Origin: an uncultured Collinsella sp.
GTDB taxonomy: Bacteria; Actinomycetota; Coriobacteriia; Coriobacteriales; Coriobacteriaceae
Direction: 5' to 3'
NCBI GenBank assembly: GCA_902492755.1
Contig: CABUNB010000024.1
Coordinates: 1 to 36,226 of the forward strand
Length of the DNA stretch: 36,226 nucleotides
The notes beneath the pieces were generated by a model that had not been told where the DNA came from, made no database searches, and was given only the letters and a program-made list of their open reading frames with translations. How positions within the stretch are numbered: position 1 is the stretch's first letter; each line of letters begins with the position of its first letter. Shown in pieces: positions 25,296-33,498 of this stretch. The position numbers were made by a program, and so were the translations under genes.

Positions 25296-25566
25296 GCTCC
25301 GGACGACTTTAGAAATGATACCCAGAACAAGTTTTTTCGGATAATCGACAGTAAGACCCAAATCACCAAGCGCACCCCTTTTGATAAACAACTTTATCAG
25401 GGACTTTAGTGGGTAATAATCGATTTCTATATGCCGAATGTAAGTTGACTGTCCATTTTCCGAAACAACTTATGCTAGATAGCATTTTTAATGCCCTTCC
25501 AAGGCGAAACTGAAGCCTTTTTGCGACCAGAACTCTAGCTCGCGCTACCGTTTACCCACCGCGCGA
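25296..25566. other. AT-rich intergenic stretch beside nuclease-like gene A
   Basis: No gene is seen in these 270 bases. The GC content is clearly below that of the serine genes, and short A/T runs are frequent. It has the look of the edge of an acquired segment, but I find no direct repeats, tRNA or integrase. Confidence 0.4.
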
Positions 25567-26616
25567 CTACATTCCCGCCCAATCGATAAAAATCTCCTCA
25601 CGAAGCCGCCGTTCGAGCTCCTGCTGCCGAGGCGTCTTGTCTTTCAGTGGCGCATCGAGATAGGACATAATGAGCTCCATCACCACGCGGAAGGCATCGG
25701 AGTCGGCCAGCTGACCATAGGTCATCAGAACGACGGGATATCCCATGGCTTGCAGCGCCGTCGTTCGATCGGAGTCCGAAATCTTGGATTCTATGGATCC
25801 ATGAATGGCTTTACCTTGGCATTCAACCAGACACTCTCGACTACCGTCCTTATTTGCCAGCAGGATATCGGCATAGCGCCTATCAAGCCCCGAAATCAGG
25901 CGGGCGCTGCGCGTCATACGAATCTCAACGTTATTGGTAAGGCGCAGCCCTTCGCCGCCGCGCAACCTCGTAAGGCCAAACAGCATCGAAGCCTGGACCT
26001 CGAGCGGCGATGCTGCCACCCCCGTAATGCATTTCGCGGCTCGTATGAACGATTTAGCGCCGCGGAGCCCCCGGATCTTATCGACGTACTCTGCAAGCTC
26101 AGAGAGCTCAATCAAGGGCGGTCGTTTCCACAAGTCCGTTGGATTCCCCGAGACATCCTTTACGTTTTCCCAGCCCGACCGTGCGTCACTCCACCGGCTC
26201 CCATATGCCTGCACAAGTGCCAACTTTACCTGAGGCGCAATCTTGCACACGGCGAAGGTGCCGCACATCTCATACATGCACATGATTAGACGCTCGTTTG
26301 AGACCGAGGAAGCCAGAGTCAACAGGGTAAAGAGCGGGGACGCGACATCGAGGCCAAACTCTGTCTGCCGCACGGAATCAAACGGCCTCTCACCGTTCCA
26401 AACATGCCTGACAATGCGATCGCCCTTACGCCCGCAGCCGCCCTGCGACAACACGTGTAACGGGGTGCCCAGGAAATGCTTGACGAGCGGATGCTCACAA
26501 AGATGCTCCCTGCGCTGATCGTCCGCAGAATCGGGTAGGTCCGGCATTATCGCCAAGACCTGTGGGGGTATCCGGTGATACCGAAAGGCAGATATGTCGC
26601 ACAGTATGTCGTCCAT
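25567..26616 (-). CDS. Orphan nuclease-like protein A (AbiEi-like N-terminus, DUF559/Vsr-like C-terminus)
   Basis: I do not know a named function for this 349-residue protein. The C-terminal half reads like a PD-(D/E)XK nuclease of the DUF559/Vsr type: SPLE with E206, D250 in RRYADILLA, E265-x-Q-x-K269 in VECQGK, H272, then R284 and MGYPVVLMTY. The N-terminal half (about 1-125) recalls AbiEi-type regulators: SAFRYHRIPP, a HVWNGERPF strand and a helical LFTLLTLAS segment. It shares this order with the protein at 34909-36099. ATG 26616 is chosen because further upstream the frame overlaps the M20 start; no SD is visible. Codon use is less GC-biased than in neighbours. It may be a defence, restriction or selfish nuclease. 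Confidence 0.6.
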   Translation of the reverse strand: MDDILCDISAFRYHRIPPQVLAIMPDLPDSADDQRREHLCEHPLVKHFLGTPLHVLSQGGCGRKGDRIVRHVWNGERPFDSVRQTEFGLDVASPLFTLLTLASSVSNERLIMCMYEMCGTFAVCKIAPQVKLALVQAYGSRWSDARSGWENVKDVSGNPTDLWKRPPLIELSELAEYVDKIRGLRGAKSFIRAAKCITGVAASPLEVQASMLFGLTRLRGGEGLRLTNNVEIRMTRSARLISGLDRRYADILLANKDGSRECLVECQGKAIHGSIESKISDSDRTTALQAMGYPVVLMTYGQLADSDAFRVVMELIMSYLDAPLKDKTPRQQELERRLREEIFIDWAGM

Positions 26617-26770
26617 GAAGTGTACGTACCCACTGCATCGTTTGTGAACCCGCTCAGACGGCGAGCGCGATGGCTCGGCCTGCGAACGGTAAATACCGCC
26701 ACGCGCATGTCGCAGATCTCTCTGGAGACTTACAATCGGTTTGGAAAGCAGACTGATTGTGAGGTTGCAT

Positions 26771-27991
26771 ATGGTTGATGAGGACTTTGCCTGGCGGCTT
26801 ACGCAGGAGCTCGTGCGGATCGACAGTTCCGACCCAGGCGCGTATGAGGACGAGATTGAGCGGTATATCAAAGCGCTGGTTGAGGCTCAGCTGGAGCGGT
26901 TGAGTCATCCGGTGCTCCATGCCGTGCAGGTTGAGGAACTCGAGGTGCTGCCCGGGCGCCGCAACCTTAAAGTCACCGTGCCGGGCCAAAGCGACGAGGC
27001 GCAACTCGCCTACATCTGCCACATGGATACCGTCACCCTGGGCGATGGCTGGGAGGCAGACACGCCGCCGCTCGGGGCGGTTGTGCGCAACGACAGGCTC
27101 TATGGCCGCGGTGCCTGCGATATGAAGGGTGGCCTGGCCTGCGCCATTGCCGCACTGGTCCATACGCTCGAGCGCGTGGCGGCGGATGGCACGCTGCCCC
27201 GCCGCGGCTTTTCGCTCATCTGCTCGGTCGACGAGGAAGACTTTATGCGCGGCTCCGAGGCGGCCATCAATGCCGGTTGGGTCGGCTCGCGCGAATGGGT
27301 GCTGGACACCGAGCCCACCGACGGGCAGATCCAGGTGGCGCACAAGGGTCGCACGTGGTTCGAGATCGAGATGGCCGGCGTCACGGCTCATGCAAGCCAG
27401 CCTTGGAAGGGCGCCGACGCCGTCGCCGCCATGGCCGAGGTCGTGTGCTCGCTTCGTCGCACGTTTGCGACGCTGCCCGTGCATGATGAGCTGGGTCCTT
27501 CGACCATCACGTTTGGACAGATAGAGGGCGGCTATCGCCCCTATGTCGTGCCCGACCACGCCAAGGTCTGGGTCGACATGCGCCTGACGCCGCCGACCGA
27601 CACGACCGCCGCAATCAACATGGTCGAGCAGGCCATTGCCGCCGCCGAGGACGCCGTTCCCGGTTGCCATGGCAGCTACACCGTGACGGGCGACCGACCC
27701 GCCATCGAGCGCGACCCGAGCTCTCCCCTTCTAGCAGCGCTCAAGCGTGCCGCCGATGGCGTGACGGACGCGGACACGACCGTCGGCTTCTTTACCGGCT
27801 ACACCGATACCGCCGTCATTGCCGGCAAGACAGGCAACCGCAATTGTATGAGCTATGGCCCAGGCTCGCTCGCGCTCGCCCACAAGCCCAACGAATATGT
27901 GCCCCACGCCGACATCGTTCGTTGTCAGCAGGTGCTCATCGCGCTCGCCGATAACGTGCTCTGGGACGCGAACGGCCAAGTTGGGGCATAA
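26771..27991 (+). CDS. M20 family metallopeptidase/deacylase
   Basis: This 406-residue protein has the di-zinc M20 motifs: CHMDTV (H84, D86), YGRGACDMKGG (D117 bridging), SVDEEDF (E155/E156), a further acidic ligand near LDTEPTDG, and the late histidine in VPHADI. A dimerisation domain is inserted between the two catalytic halves, around 200-300. The family includes ArgE, DapE and aminoacylases; the substrate here cannot be told. The ATG at 26771 has GAGG 6 bases upstream, and TACAAT at 26731-26736 is a likely -10 box. The DUF1015-like gene follows after 39 bases and is probably co-transcribed. Confidence 0.9.
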   Translation: MVDEDFAWRLTQELVRIDSSDPGAYEDEIERYIKALVEAQLERLSHPVLHAVQVEELEVLPGRRNLKVTVPGQSDEAQLAYICHMDTVTLGDGWEADTPPLGAVVRNDRLYGRGACDMKGGLACAIAALVHTLERVAADGTLPRRGFSLICSVDEEDFMRGSEAAINAGWVGSREWVLDTEPTDGQIQVAHKGRTWFEIEMAGVTAHASQPWKGADAVAAMAEVVCSLRRTFATLPVHDELGPSTITFGQIEGGYRPYVVPDHAKVWVDMRLTPPTDTTAAINMVEQAIAAAEDAVPGCHGSYTVTGDRPAIERDPSSPLLAALKRAADGVTDADTTVGFFTGYTDTAVIAGKTGNRNCMSYGPGSLALAHKPNEYVPHADIVRCQQVLIALADNVLWDANGQVGA

Positions 27992-28030
27992 TAAGCCGCG
28001 AACAAACCGACTCGCGCGTTAGGACCGCCC

Positions 28031-28723
28031 ATGAAAGCACTTCCGTTTCCCTGCATCCGCCCGGCTCAGGACCGCGTGCTCGAGGCGTTGCCTGCAATGG
28101 GCAGCATCCTGAGCGGCAACGACACCCTGCGCGGAGCCATTGCCGATGGGCTCATGCTCAAGGACCCGGGTGCGGCGTATTACGTGTACGAATGCTCGGG
28201 CGAGCCGGGACGCGTGACGGGTGTCGTGGCGATTTGCCCGGTTAACGTACTGACGGGTGGCGACGAGGCTGCCGCCGAGAGCGTCGACGCACTCGCCGCT
28301 GCGCACGCAATCGCCGAACTCAAAGTTCAGCCTCGTCCCGTGTCGCTCGCTTACGAGGCCTCGCCCGTCATGGATATCATCCTGGGCGCCGCCAAAGAAG
28401 GTGCGTCGCTCTACGCCGTCACCGACCCCGCCGGCATTACGCACCGTGTGTGGGAGGTCAAGCGCGAGGACGCCGTTGCCGCCATCCGAGCCATGCTCGA
28501 CCAGGCACCGGAGCCGACGCCGGCAGACGACCCCGCCTACACTGCCGCGCTGGCAGGGGCGGCGCAGCTCCTAGCAGACGACGCCCGCACAGCCGGCACC
28601 TACACGGGCAAAGAGCCGTTCAACTTTACCATTGCCGCGCTATTCCCCGCCGCACAGGTCGCCGGCGACGCACCGCAGGTTCCAACGGGTCTGCTCACCC
28701 ACCAGATCGCACGGTGGTTCTAG
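28031..28723 (+). CDS. Short DUF1015-like protein
   Basis: This 230-residue protein resembles DUF1015 proteins, which are usually about 400 residues and poorly characterised. Shared features are the opening LPFPCIRPAQD, AYYVYECSGEPGRVTGVVAICPV, and the later THRVWEVK strand. The C-terminal part (about 165-230) has FNFTIAALFPA and ends shortly after. It looks like a compact or reduced form rather than a broken gene: the frame is intact and AGGA precedes the ATG by 6 bases. It follows the M20 peptidase gene and is closed by a terminator. In some bacteria DUF1015 genes lie near serine synthesis genes; here serC-serA is about 3 kb upstream. The function is unknown. Confidence 0.6.
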   Translation: MKALPFPCIRPAQDRVLEALPAMGSILSGNDTLRGAIADGLMLKDPGAAYYVYECSGEPGRVTGVVAICPVNVLTGGDEAAAESVDALAAAHAIAELKVQPRPVSLAYEASPVMDIILGAAKEGASLYAVTDPAGITHRVWEVKREDAVAAIRAMLDQAPEPTPADDPAYTAALAGAAQLLADDARTAGTYTGKEPFNFTIAALFPAAQVAGDAPQVPTGLLTHQIARWF

Positions 28724-28767
28724 CCGGGCGTAAACGCTTAGCACAAAGACTCGGCAGCTCAACAAAC

Positions 28768-28810
28768 AAGGGGCGGAGATGCAATACATGTGCATGCATC
28801 TCCGCCCCTT
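28768..28810. terminator. Bidirectional terminator between DUF1015-like and histidine phosphatase genes
   Basis: AAGGGGCGGAGATGCA (28768-28783) is perfectly complementary to TGCATCTCCGCCCCTT (28795-28810), a 16-bp stem between convergent genes. Confidence 0.85.
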
Positions 28811-28855
28811 TCGCATCGAGCGATTATGTCGGCAACCCGTATCGCCGCGCCCGCA

Positions 28856-29491
28856 CTAGCCACGTTGCGGACCCGCTGCCGCCACCAGCGGCTCAAGGCC
28901 CAGCTCGCGCGCATAATCTTCCTGCGTAAAGACTTCGACCAGGTCAAACGTATCGGTCGCATCGTCAAACGCAAAATGCAGCACCGAGCAGTTGCCCGGA
29001 ACGCGATCGCGTTCATCGGCCTCCGCGCCCTTGGCATGGTCCATGAACTCCTTGATGGCCGATCCGTGGCTCACCGCAAGGACGCACTCATGGTCCGGGC
29101 GTCGCATGAGCTCGGTCAGCGTCGCCACCATGCGCTTACGTACCTGCATCTGGCCCTCGCCGCCAAACTGGCGATAGAAATCGCGCCACGGGCGCTCGGG
29201 CATCAACATCACGCGCTCGGCTTCAAAATCGCCAAAGAACCACTCGCGCAGGCCGTCAAGGCGCTCGTAGGCAAGGCCCGGCCACAGGTTGGCGATAGTC
29301 TGCTCGGTGCGATGCAGCGTCGAGGTGTAGGCGTGGTCGGGCTCAATGCCGCGCGCACGCAAAAACATGCCGGCGCGCGCCGCCTGGTCGCAACCCAGCT
29401 GCGTGAGCGGCGAGTCGCTCCAGCCCTGAATGATGCGCTTAAGGTTGAATATCGTCTGCCCATGACGAACCAGATACAGGTCTTTATTCAT
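28856..29491 (-). CDS. Histidine phosphatase family protein (copy 1)
   Basis: This 211-residue phosphoglycerate-mutase-like protein has the phosphohistidine motif LVRHGQT near the N-terminus, the second active-site stretch LREWFFGDFEAE, and SHGSA with the late catalytic His. These enzymes remove phosphate from sugars, nucleotides or proteins; the substrate is unknown. ATG 29491 has AGGA 5 bases upstream. The paralog at 29509 ends 17 bases upstream on the same strand, so the two are almost certainly one operon. The C-terminus after EVFTQEDY is longer than in the paralog. Confidence 0.9.
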   Translation of the reverse strand: MNKDLYLVRHGQTIFNLKRIIQGWSDSPLTQLGCDQAARAGMFLRARGIEPDHAYTSTLHRTEQTIANLWPGLAYERLDGLREWFFGDFEAERVMLMPERPWRDFYRQFGGEGQMQVRKRMVATLTELMRRPDHECVLAVSHGSAIKEFMDHAKGAEADERDRVPGNCSVLHFAFDDATDTFDLVEVFTQEDYARELGLEPLVAAAGPQRG

Positions 29492-29508
29492 AGGGGTCCT
29501 TTCGTTCG

Positions 29509-30051
29509 TTACCAATCAAGGAGCGAAAACGCCCCGTCGCAATAGCCAAAATGAAGCACGGCGCCGTTGTCGGGCTGCGCCCCACCGCCGGCCACGTACT
29601 CAAGAAACTCCTGGCAGGCGGAACCGTGGGAGACTGCCAACACGCAGTTGTGCTGCGGCCGGGCCATAATACGGGACAGCGCCGCGACCATACGCGCCCG
29701 GAGCTGCGCTTCCGGCTCGCCGCCAAACGCGACCGGATAATCGCCCCAGGGCTGCAGCGGCATCTCGCGATTTGATGTACCCTCCAGCGAGCCCAAATGC
29801 CACTCGCGTAGGTCATCGACCAGCTCTATCGAACGGCCCTCACCAGCAATTAGCTCAGCCGTACGCCGCGCCCGGCCCAACGGGGAGGAATACACATGGT
29901 CAAAGGTCACGCCGCGGTCCTCGAACGCCGAACGCGTCGCCAGCGCCTGCTCGCGCCCGCGTGCCGTCAGCGGCGAATCGTGCCAGCCCTGCAAAATGTT
30001 CTGCACATTGAGCTCAGTCTGCCCATGCCGCACCAAATACAGATCGGCCAC
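29509..30051 (-). CDS. Histidine phosphatase family protein (copy 2)
   Basis: This 180-residue paralog of the downstream gene shares LYLVRHGQT, QGWHDSPLT, LREWHLGSLEG and AVSHGSA. The start is GTG at 30051, supported by GGAGG 4 bases upstream; a longer in-frame version runs through the repeat hairpin at 30069-30099 and is unlikely. The protein ends soon after the core domain. Together with copy 1 it looks like a tandem duplication that has diverged. The substrate is unknown. Confidence 0.87.
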   Translation of the reverse strand: MADLYLVRHGQTELNVQNILQGWHDSPLTARGREQALATRSAFEDRGVTFDHVYSSPLGRARRTAELIAGEGRSIELVDDLREWHLGSLEGTSNREMPLQPWGDYPVAFGGEPEAQLRARMVAALSRIMARPQHNCVLAVSHGSACQEFLEYVAGGGAQPDNGAVLHFGYCDGAFSLLDW

Positions 30052-30068
30052 ATGCCCTCCCCTCGCAC

Positions 30069-30099
30069 CACCGCAAAGGAGACAGACGCCTTTGTGGTG
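30069..30099. repeat. GGGAC-loop hairpin family, CCACCACA arm type, altered loop
   Basis: CACCGCAAAGG (30069-30079) pairs with CCTTTGTGGTG (30089-30099) with one G-T pair. The loop AGACAGACG has a changed core. It lies between the nitroreductase stop and the start of histidine phosphatase copy 2. Confidence 0.65.
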
Positions 30100-30134
30100 A
30101 TTTTGCTGCCGGATTGCACCGCAACGACGCGCAA

Positions 30135-30806
30135 CTACAGCAGCACGTCGGCAAGCGAGCGCTTGGGCACGTGGTGCACCTGCGCCTCGTCGCGCCAATA
30201 ATTGATGGAGCCGTCGGGGTTGGAATCGATCGCATCGATCATCTGCGTCTCGGTCGGCACGCCGAAAGCCATGATCAGCTTGAGCTCATACTTGTCGTTA
30301 TCGAGCCCCATGGCATCGATCGCGTGGGGCGTAAAGGCCTTGAACATGCAGGCTGCCACCTCGGGCGTGGCGCTGCGAGCGGCGAGCATCATCGTCTGCG
30401 CGGCAATGCCCGTGTCGACCTCGGTGATGGGCGCGGCGGGCTTACCCGGAACAGCGCGCTCGGCAAGAATCGCGATGTAGCCGGTCGGACGCTCGCCCTC
30501 GGCAGGACCCGGCCAATCCTTAAGCGCGCCGGCCCATGCAAGCTCATCAAATACACGCGCGCAATCCTCGGCACCGCTCACCACATGAAAACGCAGACGC
30601 TGAGCATTGGCGCCGCAGGGAGCCAGGTGCGCCAGTTCCGCCAGCTCGAGCAAAAACTCGCGCGGCACGCGCATGGACTCGTCAAAGCGGCGGCACGTGC
30701 GGGCGCGACGGATCAGCGCGTCAAACGCTTCCAGACCGAGCTTTTCGCAGCCCTGCTTTGCCATCGATTCTGCGCTTACCGGCGCTGCGGGAACTGTTTC
30801 GTTCAT
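30135..30806 (-). CDS. Nitroreductase family protein
   Basis: This 223-residue protein resembles FMN-dependent nitroreductases. The flavin phosphate-binding arginines are in IRRARTCRRFDES, followed by ELAHLAPCGANAQRLRFHVV, a typical FMN-contacting stretch. VDTGIAAQTMMLAA is the dimer-interface helix. The C-terminus ends in a KYELKLIMAFGVPTE strand. These enzymes reduce quinones, nitro compounds or flavins with NAD(P)H; the natural substrate is unknown. ATG 30806 is preferred, although the SD is weak and a TTG four codons earlier is possible. The gene is divergent from the HdeD-like gene. Confidence 0.88.
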   Translation of the reverse strand: MNETVPAAPVSAESMAKQGCEKLGLEAFDALIRRARTCRRFDESMRVPREFLLELAELAHLAPCGANAQRLRFHVVSGAEDCARVFDELAWAGALKDWPGPAEGERPTGYIAILAERAVPGKPAAPITEVDTGIAAQTMMLAARSATPEVAACMFKAFTPHAIDAMGLDNDKYELKLIMAFGVPTETQMIDAIDSNPDGSINYWRDEAQVHHVPKRSLADVLL

Positions 30807-31070
30807 AGGGGCCCCCAATACAAGCCAATTGTCCTTAGGAAAATCTAACCTAAAACGTAGGCAATAACGTTCAGCGACGCAATGTTCCACAACTGTTGAA
30901 TAGTCCCCATCCAAACGGGAACAAAGGTAACAATTCGGGAATGTGGGGCGGCAATTCGTCCTTCCCGCCCCATGCATCGGCGCCCTTGGGCGATACTTGT
31001 TGCAGTACTTTTGGCGTACGCCGCACGGAAAGCAATGAACGCGACGCGCACCGCACGGAAAGGAGACATC
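30807..31070. other. Divergent intergenic region with a GC hairpin
   Basis: No gene is seen. TGGGGCGG (30944-30951) pairs with CCGCCCCA (30965-30972); the loop contains GTCC, so it may be a distant member of the GGGAC-loop set. The sequence from about 30880 to 30975 has the look of a non-coding repeat, but with only one copy in the window this cannot be shown. Confidence 0.35.
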
Positions 31071-31673
31071 ATGGGCATCTTTGAGAACGATGACCAAAAA
31101 TCGAGTCAGTTTGGATTTGACGAGAAGAGCATGGCGGGCAAGGCCGTCAAGGCCGTGCGCTGGATCTACGCCATCACCGGCGTCATCGCACTCCTCGCCG
31201 GCATCGCACTGCTTTTTGCACCCGCCAAATCCCTCGTCTTTTTGACGACCGTCCTGGGCTTTTACTTTGTAATCACCGCCGCCATCAGGCTGTTTACTGC
31301 CATTTTTGAGCCGCTGCTGCCCACCGGTTGGCGTGTGACGAGCATCATCTCCAACCTGCTCATCATCCTGGGCGGCGTGATAATCCTGCGCAATCAGGCG
31401 TTCTCGACCGCGACCCTCACCACGCTCGTGGTGGTCGTTGCCGGCTTTGGCTGGATCGTCGAGGGTGTCATGTCGATTCTGGAGTCCGAACTTTCGTCCA
31501 ACCGCGCCCTCGCCATCCTGAGCGGTGCGCTCTCCATCATCGCCGGCATGTTCGTGTTTATCTATCCGCTGTGGTCGGCCAAGATGCTCGTCATCTTTAG
31601 CGGCGCTGCGCTGTTGGTGTTTGGCGTGACGTTGATTGTCCGCGCCATTCAATTTGGCAAAATGGTGCACTAG
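31071..31673 (+). CDS. HdeD/DUF308-like membrane protein
   Basis: This 200-residue protein has a short hydrophilic N-terminus (1-27) and then six hydrophobic segments arranged as three pairs. This matches HdeD-type proteins, which are linked to acid resistance in E. coli. Characteristic elements are GIALLFAPAKSLVFLTTVLGFYF, with its first-repeat Gly/Pro pattern, and a final helix pair ending at FGVTLIVRAIQF. The molecular role is not known. AAGGAG lies 7 bases before the ATG. The next gene starts at the base after its stop codon, so the two are translated as one unit. Confidence 0.82.
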   Translation: MGIFENDDQKSSQFGFDEKSMAGKAVKAVRWIYAITGVIALLAGIALLFAPAKSLVFLTTVLGFYFVITAAIRLFTAIFEPLLPTGWRVTSIISNLLIILGGVIILRNQAFSTATLTTLVVVVAGFGWIVEGVMSILESELSSNRALAILSGALSIIAGMFVFIYPLWSAKMLVIFSGAALLVFGVTLIVRAIQFGKMVH

Positions 31674-32156
31674 ATGCCGCGAACCCTTTTTATTGACGCT
31701 GACGCCTGCCCGGTCACGCGCGAGTCGATCGACTGCGCGCGACGGGCGGGCGTCGCCGTTGTTATCGCCGGAAACAGCACGCAGAACCTGGAACGTCACA
31801 TTCGCCGCGACGATCCGCGCGACGTCGAGCACGCGCGTCGGGGCTTTTGGGTCACGACGCTCGATGTGAGCGTGGGTGCCGATAGCGCCGACTTTGCCAT
31901 TGTCGAGCGCCTGCGGGCGGGCGATGTGGTCGTGACGCAGGACATTGGCTTGGCGAGCATGGTACTCGGACGCGATGCCGCCGCCATCGGCGTGCGCGGG
32001 CGCGTCTACGATAAGGCGACCATCGACATGCAACTGTTTATTCGCCACGAGGAAAAGAAGGTACGCCGCGCCGGGGGACGCACTCGCGGACCGGCGGCAT
32101 TTACCAGCGAAGACCGCATCCGCTTTAAACGCAACCTCACCGAGCTACTGCGCTAA
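31674..32156 (+). CDS. YaiI/YqxD family protein (DUF188)
   Basis: This 160-residue protein belongs to the YaiI/YqxD (UPF0178) family, recognised by FIDADACPVTRES at the start, the VSVGADSADFAIV stretch, VVTQDIGLASMVL and GRVYDKATID. The pattern of acidic residues suggests a PIN-like nuclease fold, but no activity is established. The ATG follows directly on the stop codon of the HdeD-like gene (TAGATG), so translational coupling is likely; no separate SD is seen. The C-terminus is basic. Confidence 0.9.
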   Translation: MPRTLFIDADACPVTRESIDCARRAGVAVVIAGNSTQNLERHIRRDDPRDVEHARRGFWVTTLDVSVGADSADFAIVERLRAGDVVVTQDIGLASMVLGRDAAAIGVRGRVYDKATIDMQLFIRHEEKKVRRAGGRTRGPAAFTSEDRIRFKRNLTELLR

Positions 32157-32158
32157 CC

Positions 32159-32195
32159 AAGGTAGATTTTTGGGACATGCCTGGAAATCTACCTT
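32159..32195. repeat. GGGAC-loop hairpin with AAGGTAGATTT arms
   Basis: AAGGTAGATTT (32159-32169) is perfectly complementary to AAATCTACCTT (32185-32195). The loop reads TTGGGACATGCCTGG and a T run follows. It lies two bases after the YaiI stop and can serve as its terminator. Confidence 0.75.
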
Positions 32196-32240
32196 TTTGT
32201 TTTTAGCGGTGTGAGCGCTCGGAATCCATGGCTCAACAAA

Positions 32241-32313
32241 AAAACGGGCTTCAAAATGCCATGCGTCGCCGCATTGCGCAGGCGCCAAGCATGGCTATTT
32301 TGAAGCCCGTTTT
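32241..32313. terminator. Long bidirectional terminator between yaiI-like and metal exporter genes
   Basis: 32241-32264 and 32289-32313 form a stem of 24 bp with one bulged base, centred on a 24-base loop. The outer part AAAACGGGCTTCAAAAT is perfect. It lies 12 bases from the exporter stop codon and starts with A and ends with T runs, so it works in both directions. Confidence 0.85.
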
Positions 32314-32324
32314 GTCAGGCCTAC

Positions 32325-33419
32325 TTAGAACCCAAAGGCGGAAAGGATAAGGCCCCAGCCCGCGCCGATGATATACATCATGATCAGAAACACAGCGTTT
32401 TCGCGGGCGCTGCGGTTGGTGCGGAACAGCACCAGGTAGCCCACGCCAGCGGAGATAAGCGTGCCGGCGAGCATCGGCGCCAGCTGCAGCGCGCCTTCCA
32501 GGTACAGCTGCGTGATGACGACGCTGGCCGAGCAGTTGGGGATCAGGCCGACGAGTGCCGAGCCCAGGACCGCAAGCGTCTCGTTACCGCGCAGGAACTG
32601 CTCAATCGCCGATTCGCCGAACGTCTCGAGCACGGCAACCAGAATCAACGTCACTAGAAAAATGAATACCGAAACCTGCACGGTGTGAGAGATCGCGCTG
32701 CGGATAATCGACAGAACGGGCGCGCCCTCGTGGGAGTGGTCGTGGCTGTGGCCGTGGTGGTGCTCATGCTCGCCCATGTGACCGTGATCATGGCTGTGTC
32801 CGTGGTCGCGCTCATGTTCATCTTCATCATCATCACAGCCGCAATGGTCGCGCTCGCACAGCTCGTGGATGTGGTCGGCGCTCACGCCCGCCTCGGCCAC
32901 CTCGTCGATGATGTCACCGCCAGTGTGGTCGTCGTGCGCGCAGTTCACGTGGGCCGGGTTGGCCGCGATTCCCAGCACGGTACGGCGAATCGTCGCATGC
33001 GCGCGAGCGTTACGACGCAAGCCGCGAATGGCGGCGTCCACGATAAAGCCCGTGACCAGCGCGATCAGTGCCTTCGAAGCCAAAAGCATCGCCATGGTCT
33101 GCACGGGCACCTGCTCGGCGAGCAACAGCGGCAGCATCTCATCGGAGGTCGAAAGGAACACCGCCACCAACGTGCCCAAGGTCACGACACGACCGGCGTA
33201 CAGCGTGGCCGCCATTGCCGAAAAGCCGCACTGCGGCACCATGCCCAGCAACGAGCCAACCACGGGGCCCGCGGCACCGGCGCGCTTGATGGCGCCGTTA
33301 ACGCTGTCACCCGCGACGTGCTCCAGGGTCTCGAGGGCCAGATACGTCACCAACAAAAACGGCACCAGCGACAGCGTGTCCTTGCCGGCGTCGAGCAAAA
33401 TATCAATCAGCAAATCCAT
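32325..33419 (-). CDS. Putative heavy-metal exporter, ArsP_2-like
   Basis: This 364-residue membrane protein has two halves of about five helices each, joined by a hydrophilic loop. Each half has a matching Pro-x-Cys motif: GMVPQCGFSA (59-68) and GLIPNCSASV in the second half. Residues 183-230 are extremely rich in His and Asp (DHGHSHDHGH-type runs), a likely metal-binding loop. This layout fits the ArsP_2 group of putative 10-helix metal exporters, which some annotations call manganese transporters. The true metal is unknown. The ATG at 33419 has AAAGG about 10 bases upstream. The promoter carries a palindrome consistent with control by a metal-sensing repressor. Confidence 0.8.
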   Translation of the reverse strand: MDLLIDILLDAGKDTLSLVPFLLVTYLALETLEHVAGDSVNGAIKRAGAAGPVVGSLLGMVPQCGFSAMAATLYAGRVVTLGTLVAVFLSTSDEMLPLLLAEQVPVQTMAMLLASKALIALVTGFIVDAAIRGLRRNARAHATIRRTVLGIAANPAHVNCAHDDHTGGDIIDEVAEAGVSADHIHELCERDHCGCDDDEDEHERDHGHSHDHGHMGEHEHHHGHSHDHSHEGAPVLSIIRSAISHTVQVSVFIFLVTLILVAVLETFGESAIEQFLRGNETLAVLGSALVGLIPNCSASVVITQLYLEGALQLAPMLAGTLISAGVGYLVLFRTNRSARENAVFLIMMYIIGAGWGLILSAFGF

Positions 33420-33462
33420 GACGGATGGAACCTTTCGTGTCTTTCGGCAGCATTGTAAAAGT

Positions 33463-33498
33463 CCTAGCGGTCAACTAGGGTATTGTAGTTGACCTAGG
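33463..33498. promoter_or_regulatory. Palindromic operator at the metal exporter promoter
   Basis: CCTAG-CG-GTCAACTA (33463-33477) faces TAGTTGACCTAGG (33486-33498): inverted half-sites identical except for two extra bases, separated by 8. DtxR/MntR-type sites share this AT-rich dyad form, but the regulator is not in the window. The site covers the -10 box of the exporter promoter. Confidence 0.55.

Noticed and set aside
25122..25391. A minus-strand frame beginning MFIKRGALGDLG
   Set aside because: It runs through the serA terminator and into serA; no SD was found and it has no family resemblance.
30807..32048. An in-frame upstream extension of the nitroreductase through the HdeD-like and YaiI-like genes
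   Set aside because: The extension is antisense to two well-supported genes; family similarity begins at the ATG at 30806.
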